Source: Mantamonas sphyraenae (lineage: Eukaryota; CRuMs; Mantamonadidae). From it: a stretch of 64,000 nucleotides of DNA. The notes beneath the pieces were generated by a model. That model had not been told where the DNA came from and made no database searches. It worked only from the letters and a program-made list of their open reading frames with translations. Below, in pieces: positions 43,432 through 53,198 of this stretch (positions are counted from its first letter, which is position 1; each line of letters starts with the position of its first letter). The stretch lies in contig JAPMXV010000044.1 in the NCBI GenBank assembly GCA_026936335.1, positions 372,001 to 436,000 of the forward strand. The letters are read 5' to 3'. Position numbers and translations under genes: made by a program.

Positions 43432-46400
43432 ATGTTTGCCTGCCACCGAACGCTCCACGCACAGACCGGCGTGGATGCTTGTCTGCAGGCCAACTTTTTG
43501 TCGTCGCAGGACACCAATCTGGTGCTGGTCAAGGGCAACATGCTGGAGATCCATCGACTGGTGCAGGCCGGCGAGAGGAACCAGCCCAAGCTGGAGCTGG
43601 CCCATCGCTTCGACCTCTTTGGCGTCCCGCGCAACGTACAGCGCATGCATCTGCGCGACACAGACACAGACGCTTTGCTCATGCAGGTGGACGGTGACAA
43701 GGTAAGGTGGCCCTCGCTGCTGGTCGGGCTCTCTGTGCGACGTGTGCACGCGCCGTGTCACCCTGCACCACCGCGTGTCAGAAAGCCCTCTCCCACTCGC
43801 CCGGCTCCACGCTCACACAGCCCTCCCCACACAGATTGCCATGGTCGACTTTGACCCCAACACAAACGCGTTGCGCACTCTTGCCCTTCGCTCGTTCGAC
43901 AAGTCCAAGTTCCCCGTAAGTTGCGCCTCTTCCCGGGGTCGCATGTTCCGCCAGCCACCCGCTGCTGACACTCGCCTCCCTTGCGGCCGTGGCCCTCTTT
44001 CCCGCGCCCGTCCCTGTCACAGAACGACCGCGCCGAGTTCCAGGCAGATCAAATTCTGCGTGTGGACCCGCAGAACCGCTGCCTGGTGTATCTGGCCTTT
44101 GATCGCAACCTCGTGCTGATCCCCTTTACAGACTACAGCAGCTTCCTGACACTCAAGCGGAGGCACAGGCACCGAACCAAGCTGCAGAGCACAGAAAACG
44201 CTCTGGAGGATATGCAGGTGGGTGTGGACACATACAACCAGGACCACACCTATCTGGGAGGTGAATTGGTGTTGGACCTCGCCGAGCGCGGCATCAACCA
44301 CGTCAAGGACGTCCAATTCCTCCACGGCTACTTCCAACCCACCTTTCTCATCCTCTACGAATCGAAACAAACGTGGGCCGGGCGTGAGGCCATGCTGAAG
44401 AACACATGCTGCGTGCGGGCAATCAGCGTCAACTTGGAAACACGCGCGTTCACAGACATCTGGTCCATGGAAGGGCTGCCGCACAACGCCTTCCGTTTGC
44501 AACCCCTGCCCAAACCCATTGGCGGCGCAGTCATCCTCTGCATCAACGAGCTTGTGTATGCGGACCAGAAGAGCAGTTTTGCGGTCGGCTTGAACCACTT
44601 TGCAGGCTCGCAGCAGGACAAGGCGTACACCATGGACAAGAGCGAGCTCATGGACACGCATCCCATCTCGTTGGATTCCGCACACGTGCTTCTGCTCCAC
44701 AAGTCGCGCATGCTGCTCAACCTGGCTTCCGGCGATCTCTTTCTCGCCGAGCTCTTCACAGACGGCCGCTCCGTCACCGAGATCAAAATCAGCATGGCTG
44801 CGTCCGGCGTGCCCAGCTCCGACATGTGTCTGTTTGCAGACCACTTTTTCTTCATTGCCTCGCACACCTCGGATTCGCTGCTGGTCCAGTTCCACGAGAA
44901 GCGCGACGAAATCGACACTTCCGTCACCAAGCTGGCTCGCACGGAGAACGTCGCAGACGTCAAGGGAGGTTCATCATCATCATCGTCCTCCTCTTCCTCC
45001 TCATCGTCGTGGGCCTTGCTGGACGAGGCGCTGGTCGATCAGGAGTTGTACGACGAGAGCGCCTCGTCCATGTTTGCCACGGTGCAGCATCCGTTTGTGG
45101 GCTATTCCTATGCCGTGTGCGACCAAATGCTGAACGTGGGCCCCATCCATGACTTTGTGGTCACCGAGTCGGTGGACGTACGGCCGGACGTCGACGAAAG
45201 CGTCGATGTGCCCTTCTTGGAAATCCTGGCCTCGTGTGGCACAGACAGCGACGGTAGCCTTGCCATCCTTCAGCAAGGCGTGCGTCCCATCCTTGAGCAC
45301 CGCAACGTGACCTCGTTCCCAGGCTGCAAGGCCCTGTGGTCGGTCAAGTACCGGGGCAAGTTTGAACAGGTTAGCGCAGCGGCGCAACAGGAGGGTGGCA
45401 GTGACGACATGGCTGTGGAGGAAGCAGCCGGAGACGCAGACACTGACGAGGAAGAGGACGAAGAGGAGGAAAACTACGACGCCTTTCTGGTTGTGGGCAT
45501 GGAGGACTCGACGCGTGTGCTGCATGCGGGCGAAAGCCTGAACGAAGTGACACGCGAGGTGGACTTTCTCGTGAACGGCCCCACGGTGTGTGTGGGCAAC
45601 GTGGTGTCCGAGAAACTTGTCGTGCAGGTGCATCGCAACGGAGCTCGCTTGCTGGACGGCGGCAAGGCGGTGTACGATGCCACAGCGCCAGGTGATGTCA
45701 TTGCGGCACAGGTGGAGGATCCGTATGTGCTGCTTGTGCTCAGCCACGGACAGATGCAGGTGTTGCGTACGCAGTGGGCGGAAGAAGACGAGCAGGGACC
45801 CAGCGGCTACAGGCTGGTCGAGCAAAAGGTGGAGTTGACACAGCCCGGCACAGGTACAGTCACGGCCGCCACGGTGGCTCACGACCGTGCAGGCTACTCG
45901 CCCATCTTTTCATCACGTGGTGTGAAGCGCGAGGAGATTCTTCGCCAACAGCAGATGGCCGAAGAGGAGAAGCGCAAGCGACTGTTGGCCGAAGAAGATG
46001 CCATGCAGGAGGAACAGGACAAGGTGGTGGGTGGACGTGCAGGCTCTGCAGCAGCCGCAGCCGCAGCAGCTGCATCGTCGTCGTCTTCATCGTCAAGCAG
46101 CGACGAAGAGACACAGCAGCAACAAGCAACCACGGAAGCGACCCAAGAGGACGAAATGGATGAGGAGGACCTGCTTTTCTACGGAGACAACTTTGGCGTG
46201 ACGGTGACGGAAGACGGTGAAGAGGTGACGACAAGCGAAGCGGCGGGCAGGAAACGCAAGCTGGAGGAGATGCAAGCGGCAGAAACGGCAGCAGCAGTTG
46301 CTGCAGCAGACGGCGAGTTTGAGGACGGCGACGTGGTGTCGCCCATGTTTAGTGTGATCACACGCGGCAACGGAGCGCTGGAAATCTACAAGATGCCCGA

Positions 46401-48882
46401 GTTCAAGCTTCTGTTTCTGTGCAACGAATTCAACCAGGGGCCGCCGCTGCTGCGCGACGCAAACGACCGCTACGACGCAGACTTTGACCACGAGAAGGAG
46501 GCGGAGAGCGACAGCGACAGCGACGACGACGACTTTGACTTTTTCCTGCCGGCGTACTCGCGAGCACAGCAGAACCGAGTGGTGCAGGAGGTGCGCTTCG
46601 TCTTTCAGGGCTCGTACGAGGACAGGTACAACGGCTACCTGATGGCCCACCTGAGCACAGGCGACCTGCTCGTCTACCAGGCCTTTATGTTCCCCAAGAG
46701 CGTGCCCAACCACCTGCTCTTTGCGGATTTGGGCGCAAACAGCAGCACCCAGGCTCGCCTGCAAAGCGGCCACTCGCTGCAGCTGCGCTTTTCCAAGGTC
46801 AACCATGGCTTCATCACACGCAATCTGCTCAGTGCAGAGACGCTGACGTCTGGTGTGACCATTTTCGATCAAAACAGCACAAAGACGACTGTGGTGGAGG
46901 AAGGAACAGCCGCTGCCTCCTCCTCATCGTCTTCATCGTCTTCGTCGTCGTCTTCGTCGTCATCGTCGTCGTCTATCCGACTCAAGATGGAGTTGCAGAT
47001 GGAAAAGGAAGCCCAGGGCAACGCCGGCGAAACGGAGCAAGGCGCTGAGATCCGCTATGCTCGTATCTTTCCGTTTGAGGACATCTCTGGGCGGTCGGGC
47101 ATCTTTGTACGTGGCGAGCGATCGGGATGGTTCTATTCGGATCGCAACTACCTGCGCATGCACCCGATGAGCGTGACTGCATACGAAACGTCCAACGAGA
47201 CGATTGCGTTTGCGCCCTTCCACAACGTACTGTGTCCCAACGGCTTTGCGCTGGTCAACTCTCGTGAGGAGTTTCACATCGCACGCATGCCCACAGACCA
47301 GCACTTTGAGACGGGCTGGTCGGTGCGCAAAATCCCCATCGGCCAGACGGTGCGCAAGTTGGCATACCACAGGCCAAGCAAGACGCTTGCGCTGGCTCTG
47401 GCCTCCAAGAAGGAGGTGTGGAACGAAGACTATGCGCAGGACCCAACCAAAGTACCGCTGTACGATGAAGAGCACACGCTTGCGCTCGTGTCGATGGAAA
47501 CGTTTGAGGAGCTGGACCGATTCACGCTGCGCGAAAAGGAGCACATCCTTGCACTCAAAGTGTGCAGTTTGTTTACAGAAAGCGCCGGGGTGGGCCAATC
47601 GCGCATGGACATCATCTGTGCCGGCTTGGGTGTGGCCGAAACCGAGGAGCAATTGATGCGTGGACGCCTCTTGCTGCTCAACGCCACTGAAAAGTCGGTG
47701 GTGGATGTGGACAGCCAAGAAGGCGAGGATGACGAGGGAGGTGAGGAAGGCGAGGGAGAGGGATCTACAGGGGCAGTGGAGGGCGGCGCCAACAACGAGC
47801 AAGTCGGCGAACAGCCCGAGGCAGGTGCACAGGACGTGGAAGAGGTGGAAGTGAAGGATGAAGGAACAGAAAATGAGGATGCGATGGAAGAGGACGACAA
47901 AGCGGCTGCGGATGGTATTTCAGAGACTGCAGAAGGCGAGGGGGAGGAGGAGGAGGAGAAGCAGGAGGCGGAACAGGAGGAGGAGGAGGAGGAGGAGGAG
48001 GCGCAAACCAAGCTTGGATTCCATCTGATGTGCGAAATGGAGCGTGTGGGCCCGGTGACGTGTCTGTGCGAGATCGATGGGTACATCTCGTTCACGTCGG
48101 GCCCCAAGCTGTACATATTCGATTTCCAGAGCGGTGAGTCGCTGACGCCGCGTGCGTTCTGGGATTGCAAGGTGTACGTGGCCACGCTACAGGCCGTCAA
48201 GGGCATCCTGATGATCGGAGACATGTTCCAGAGCATCACAGTGTTGCGGTGGAAGCCGCGACGAAGGCAGCTGGTGGAGGTTGCGCGCGACGTCCAGACG
48301 CTGGTGTTGTACTCGACAGACTTTGTGCTGGAGGATAAGAACATGAGTTTCCTGGTCACTGACAACGGCGGCAACATGCAGCTGCTGTCGTATGCGCCGA
48401 ACAAGGTGGAATCGCGTGGTGGCTTGCATCTCGTGCGTCTGGCCGATTTCCATTTGGGGTCGCTCGTGACGCGACTGCTGCGCATGCGAACCAAGGTGCT
48501 GCACGTGAACCAGTTGACTACGACCACGCGTGTGCATTCGCGGCAGCAAGTCAACTTTTACAGCACCGTGGACGGCGGCATCGGCATCATTGTGCCTCTG
48601 AGCGAGCGCACGTTTCGCAGACTCACAGCGTTGTACTCAAAGATGGTCACTGCATTGCCGCACCACGCAGGTCTCAACCCGGTGGGTTTCCGCGCCTTTC
48701 GCAACAACAAGCACAACGTGCGTGCAAAGCGCCGCAAGAACATCGTCGACGGCGACCTGTTGTACAAGTACATTGGGCTGGAAGCCAACACACAGCGCAT
48801 GCTCGCTCGCCAGGTGGGTTCCACGCCGGAGAACATCATCAACAACCTGTTGGAGATGGAAATGGCAACCGCGTTCTTTTGA
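43432..48882 (+). CDS. CPSF1: Cleavage and polyadenylation specificity factor 160 kDa subunit
   Basis: Exons 43432-43701, 43835-43915 and 44023-48882, 1,736 residues. The N-terminus MFACHRTLHAQTGVDACLQ aligns with the start of known CPSF160, fixing the ATG. The MMS1-like beta-propeller region follows, and the C-terminal CPSF_A domain is strong: the VLRWKPRRRQL and VTDNGGNMQLLSY segments, DGGIGIIVPLSERTFRRL, LPHHAGLNP, and the terminal ENIINNLLEMEMATAFF. CPSF160 is the scaffold of the 3'-end processing complex with WDR33 and CPSF30. It is about 290 residues longer than the human protein because of low-complexity inserts: poly-Ser runs (44970, 46070 and 46917) and acidic runs (45410, 46490 and 47720-48000). 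Introns of 133 and 107 nt. Confidence 0.93.
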
Positions 48883-48916
48883 GCTGAGCAGATTGAAAAA
48901 ATTGCAGTTCATTCCG

Positions 48917-49759
48917 TCACTCCTCCTTCTTCTTGCCCATGATTGAGGTCTTGTGCATGTCCATGCAGGAGCATTGTGTGTGCTCGACGCTCTGGATGGC
49001 CTTTGCGAGGACCTTTGCGGCGTTGTCTGCATTGTCCCTCATGGTCTTCATGACGGTGTCGACGTCGACAAATTCCATGCCGTCGCCATGCCAAGAGTCG
49101 TAGTCGGTCACCATGGCGAGGGCGGCGTAGCAGAGGCCTCGCTCGCGTGCGAGGACAACCTCGGGTACAGTGGTCATGTTGATCACGTCGCCACCCAGTA
49201 CACGGAACATTTTGGACTCGGCGTGGCTGCTGAAGCGCGGTCCCTCGATGGTGACCATGGTGCCCTGGGTGTGGTGGGTTACGTCCAGCTCAGCGCAGGA
49301 GGCGGCGAGGATGTCCCGCAGCTTGGCACAAAAGGGTTGGCCCATGGGGATGTGGCAGATCTGACCCTTGCCAAACTCGGCGTCGTAAAAGGTTTGCTTG
49401 CGTTTGGTGGTGCGGTCGATGAACTGGTCGATGACGACAAAGTGGCCAGGTTCCATAGCCTCGCGGAGGGAGCCGCAGGCGGTGGCCACCAGCAGGTGTG
49501 TGCAGCCCTCGTTGGCCAGGGCGTCGACATTGGCCCGGTAGTTCACCTCGGAGGGCATAATGGAATGGTCGTAGCCATGGCGAGCCAGCAGCACCACGGG
49601 CGTGTCTCCAACGAGTCCGCATTTGAGCAGCGACGACGGCTCGCCGTACTCCGAGATGCCCTCCTTCTCCTCCACCACCTCAAACACCTCGGATTGCTCC
49701 AGGCCCGTCCCACCAATGATTCCAATTTTGATTTGTTTGTCCGTGTCTGTCTCACTCAT
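48917..49759 (-). CDS. MTAP: S-methyl-5'-thioadenosine phosphorylase
   Basis: 280 residues, single exon. Family motifs are complete: IKIGIIGGTGLE with the phosphate-binding GGTG, VLLARHG, HSIMPSEVNYRANVDAL, TACGSLRE, then VVIDQFIDRTT, GTMVTIEGPRFSS, the NMTTVPEVVLARE segment and TDYDSW. It phosphorolyses 5'-methylthioadenosine from polyamine synthesis to adenine and methylthioribose-1-phosphate (methionine and purine salvage), in the cytosol. The start codon is the first two bases upstream of and overlapping the NRDE2 stop (ATGA); no other Met fits the N-terminus of the family. The 3' end is 34 bp from the convergent CPSF160 stop. Confidence 0.95.
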   Translation of the reverse strand: MSETDTDKQIKIGIIGGTGLEQSEVFEVVEEKEGISEYGEPSSLLKCGLVGDTPVVLLARHGYDHSIMPSEVNYRANVDALANEGCTHLLVATACGSLREAMEPGHFVVIDQFIDRTTKRKQTFYDAEFGKGQICHIPMGQPFCAKLRDILAASCAELDVTHHTQGTMVTIEGPRFSSHAESKMFRVLGGDVINMTTVPEVVLARERGLCYAALAMVTDYDSWHGDGMEFVDVDTVMKTMRDNADNAAKVLAKAIQSVEHTQCSCMDMHKTSIMGKKKEE

Positions 49760-52700
49760 CCCTCGTCGATTTGCAGTGCCTGCGTTGCCGCGGTGGCAAA
49801 CGTGGCTGCCATGCGTAGGCCCTTGGCTTCCATCACATCCAGAATGTCCTCCAGATCCATCGTGGACATCAGTCTGCGCTTCGGCGTGTACACATGCTTC
49901 AAGTCGACCAGCGGGGAGCCCGAGGCGACGGCCGCACGCACCACGCGCACAAAGGCCATCCACAGGTGCAGGTTCCAGGGAAGGCGTTGCACGGCACGGA
50001 AGGCTGCCTTTGTGGCGCGTTCGTACTCGCCTTGGTTGGTTTCCCATTCCACATAGCGATGCCACAGGTCCGCATCGTGCTGGCCATACTCGGAGAGCAG
50101 AGCGCGATCAAAGGCAGCCCGAATGCGAAGCTGAGTGGCACTCGTGACACCCACCACAGATGATGAAGAAGATGCCAATGCAGATGATGGAGTGGAAGAT
50201 GTGATGAGGTGATGCAGCTGAATATGCCAGGGCAGCGCGGATGGATGTCTGCGTGCCGATGCATCAAACAATGGCTGGAGGCGAGTGGAGAAGCGCGACA
50301 GGCGTCTCTCAATGTCAATGTACACGCGCATGAGATAGGGATGCGCTGGATAGGATTTCAGGGCCCTGTGGAGCAGAGGACGCACTTGCGTGCCGTGGTG
50401 TGCGCAGTGGTGGGCCACAGCGAGTTCGATCTCGGCCACCTGCAGCCTTTGTCTCAGCGAGGCCGGCGACCAGGCACACACAGCAACGCCAGTGTCACTC
50501 AAGCGGTCCAATGAGTCCGAGGGCCGTCCGTAGAGTGTGTCGAGATGGGCGATGGCTTTGGCCAGCACGCTGCTGGCCATGCGCAGGTCTTTGCACACGA
50601 GGTACTCGAACCAGGCATGGCACAGGCAGGCGTAGGCCCACGCAAGGCCATGTGTGTGGAAGGGCTCGTCTTGAAGCTCGTGGGTGCGTTGGACAAAGCC
50701 CGCGCGAGCAGCGAGGATGTTGTTGCTTGCAGGCCAGGCCTGCGGATCCATCTCTGCTGGCAAGGCATCCATCTGCTCCGATCCACACGTACACAGCAGT
50801 TGGACGGCACAGGAGACACGAGAGCGGTCCAACTCGGCCATGGCGGCTGCGTAGGCGAGATGGAAGCCATCGCGAGAGTTGGTCAAGGTGCCACAGGTGC
50901 GCATCGCAGCCACAAACACCTTGCTGCTCTCTGTATGGACCGCGTCTGCGTTGTTGGAAGCGTCATCAACCTCGCCAACGCCTGCCATGCGCTGTGCAGA
51001 CGTGGTCAGAGCGGTTGCGTAGGCCGTCCAGAGCGGAATGGCTGATCGATGCGTCTTGAGGATTTGCCTTCCCAGGTCCCGCACCTGGGCCACGGGCTGC
51101 GTCAGCGCCACTGCACGCAACGCAGCTGCACCCAACCAGTGCATGCGTTCATCTTCCATGGCGTCGCTGTGGCAGGCCAGCGTTGTGAGTGCGTGCGCGG
51201 CAAACTCACGCAGCCGCTGTGCGAGCTTGCCGTTGGATTCCACTGAGGTCTGCATGCAGATGCGCTGCTCCAGCACACGTGTGGCATCGCGACTCGTTTG
51301 CAGCAGCTCTGCATAGTCCAGGCCGACGTCTCGACCGATGCTGTGTGCATACAAGTTGCCGTTGTCCTCATCCAGACCCGCTAGGCGGGTCAAGGCGAGC
51401 ACCAGGTAGGAGCGAGCCCAACCATGTTTCAGTCTCCACAGACAGTCGCGCACGTCTGCAAACATGACCACGGCATCCAAATCGTCTGCGTTCTGCTGTG
51501 GCAGCGTGTGCGTTTGCTGAAACTGCTCCTCACCCTGCAACCAATGCACAAACAGCTGCCGGTATTCGCCCTCCTCCGCCTCCAATGCCTCTTCCATCTC
51601 TCGCACCTGGACACTGCGTGTCTTGTCCTTGCGCTCGTGCATGTGCTCCACATGCTCCATCATCCCCAGCTGGATCACTCGCTCGTGCTCACGTCGCCCG
51701 GATCCCCCGCTCTCCTCGTTGCCAGTTCCCATGTCCTCTGTTTCCATACCACCTGTGGACTCGGCCAGCAATTGTTCGATTTCCAATTCCACCAGTGCCT
51801 GGCGTGCATCGATCTGGTCCCGTTGCCATTGTGCCCATCCCTGTGCGTCTGGATGGCCCACCCGCGGCACCTCAAGCTCCCAGAAAGCCTCCAAATGCTC
51901 CATGAGCACGTTGTGTTCCAAGGTTCCCGTCGTCGCACCCTGCAGCTGTGTCGGGGCGAGCAAGTTCAGTTCGATCATGCCCTGCATCATGCCCAATGCT
52001 CGTTCCCTGTACCCGGCCTGGAATTCCATGTGCACCCAGCGGAGAAACAGATGCAGCATCGCTTCTTCGGTGTCTCTGTGTGCCTGTTTGTCCTCGCCAT
52101 TGTCGTGCTCGCGCAGCGTACGCAGAGCAAGAGCAAAGTACCTGCGCATGTCCCCTGCGGTGAATGTGGCCATCTGTGACAGCCGGTAATCTACATACGA
52201 ACACCACATGCTTCCGTTGTGTTTGTGTGGTTCGATGTCCAGCAGCAGGTGCCACAGGTCGGCCACTTTGCGTGGCGACCACACCTGCTTCACCGTGTTC
52301 AGGTATCCGGACACAAGTGCACTCGACGTCGGATTCAACTTGATGGCCCGTTCGTACAGTGCAATCTGTCGTTCCACGATGCCCCGTTTCTTCAACAGTC
52401 CTTCAAACTGGTCGAGGGCCTGGATGTACTCCTGCCACACGTCCACCTGCCGCCCATCTCGCTCCAGACGCCGATTGTACTCTGCCGTCAATGCCATCCA
52501 CTCTGCCTCCATGCGTTCTTGCGGCGTGCTCACCTGTTCCTCGTCTGCATTCCTGTTCCGTCGCTGCAGCAGCTCGTCTTCCGACTCGCCGTCGCCCCGG
52601 CGGAAAAACACATTGCCGTGTGCGTCTGTGCGTGGCATATCCTCGTCATCGCTGTCCAATGCCTCCACATGCTCAATTGCCTCCACCTCCCGCAATCGGT

Positions 52701-53139
52701 TGCGCCGGTCGGGCTTCCACAGGGCGCTGTGGTTGTAGTAGCGATCAAGCGACGCGCTCTTGCGCACGTGTGTCCGTGTGCTGCGGCCCTGTCTACCCAC
52801 AGCCCCTCCCTTCCACACAGTGTACTTTGGCACGTGGGCGGCCTCCAAAGCATACAGTGCGTCCTCGTCGCCTCGTGTGTTGACGAACCAGGCGTCGTCG
52901 TCGTCATTGTCGTCCACTCGTCGCTGCCTGTCCCTGTGCTTGTGCTTGTGTCTCTGTTTATGTTTGTGCCTGTGCTTGTGTTTGTGCTTGGGTTCTGTCG
53001 AGTCCTGGCTTTGAGCCCCTGCTGGTCGCCCACCCACCTGGTCCAGCTGTGCCCTGATCGAAGCCGAGCTCGGGGCACTGGCAAACCTCCGCGACATCGA
53101 CCTGTCTCCCACTGCGCAACACAATGAACGATCGGGCAT
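49756..53139 (-). CDS. NRDE2: NRDE2-like HAT/TPR nuclear protein
   Basis: 1,127 residues, no intron. The N-terminus holds a Lys/His repeat (HKHKHR type) then acidic/Arg segments, a conserved ALYALEAAHVPKYTV region, and, from about residue 215, half-a-TPR helices: EYNRRLERDGRQVDVWQEYI, IALYERAIKLNPTSSALVSG, and WSPRKVADLWHLLLDIEP. This order matches NRDE2 (Nrl1 in fission yeast), which binds the exosome helicase MTR4 and limits nuclear RNA decay or affects splicing. The second half has further HAT-like helices up to the C-terminus. Downstream of RTF1 by 59 bp and overlapping MTAP by four bases. Confidence 0.85.
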   Translation of the reverse strand: MPDRSLCCAVGDRSMSRRFASAPSSASIRAQLDQVGGRPAGAQSQDSTEPKHKHKHRHKHKQRHKHKHRDRQRRVDDNDDDDAWFVNTRGDEDALYALEAAHVPKYTVWKGGAVGRQGRSTRTHVRKSASLDRYYNHSALWKPDRRNRLREVEAIEHVEALDSDDEDMPRTDAHGNVFFRRGDGESEDELLQRRNRNADEEQVSTPQERMEAEWMALTAEYNRRLERDGRQVDVWQEYIQALDQFEGLLKKRGIVERQIALYERAIKLNPTSSALVSGYLNTVKQVWSPRKVADLWHLLLDIEPHKHNGSMWCSYVDYRLSQMATFTAGDMRRYFALALRTLREHDNGEDKQAHRDTEEAMLHLFLRWVHMEFQAGYRERALGMMQGMIELNLLAPTQLQGATTGTLEHNVLMEHLEAFWELEVPRVGHPDAQGWAQWQRDQIDARQALVELEIEQLLAESTGGMETEDMGTGNEESGGSGRREHERVIQLGMMEHVEHMHERKDKTRSVQVREMEEALEAEEGEYRQLFVHWLQGEEQFQQTHTLPQQNADDLDAVVMFADVRDCLWRLKHGWARSYLVLALTRLAGLDEDNGNLYAHSIGRDVGLDYAELLQTSRDATRVLEQRICMQTSVESNGKLAQRLREFAAHALTTLACHSDAMEDERMHWLGAAALRAVALTQPVAQVRDLGRQILKTHRSAIPLWTAYATALTTSAQRMAGVGEVDDASNNADAVHTESSKVFVAAMRTCGTLTNSRDGFHLAYAAAMAELDRSRVSCAVQLLCTCGSEQMDALPAEMDPQAWPASNNILAARAGFVQRTHELQDEPFHTHGLAWAYACLCHAWFEYLVCKDLRMASSVLAKAIAHLDTLYGRPSDSLDRLSDTGVAVCAWSPASLRQRLQVAEIELAVAHHCAHHGTQVRPLLHRALKSYPAHPYLMRVYIDIERRLSRFSTRLQPLFDASARRHPSALPWHIQLHHLITSSTPSSALASSSSSVVGVTSATQLRIRAAFDRALLSEYGQHDADLWHRYVEWETNQGEYERATKAAFRAVQRLPWNLHLWMAFVRVVRAAVASGSPLVDLKHVYTPKRRLMSTMDLEDILDVMEAKGLRMAATFATAATQALQIDEG

Positions 53140-53198
53140 ACATTGGGATGGCGTGTGACGATCTATTCGGCAGTTCTGCAGTCTGTATTTGCCAGGAT

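Noticed and set aside
43341-43440. Upstream ATG (43341) as the CPSF160 start
   Set aside because: Its frame is not that of the conserved protein; the ATG at 43432 gives an N-terminus that aligns with known CPSF160.
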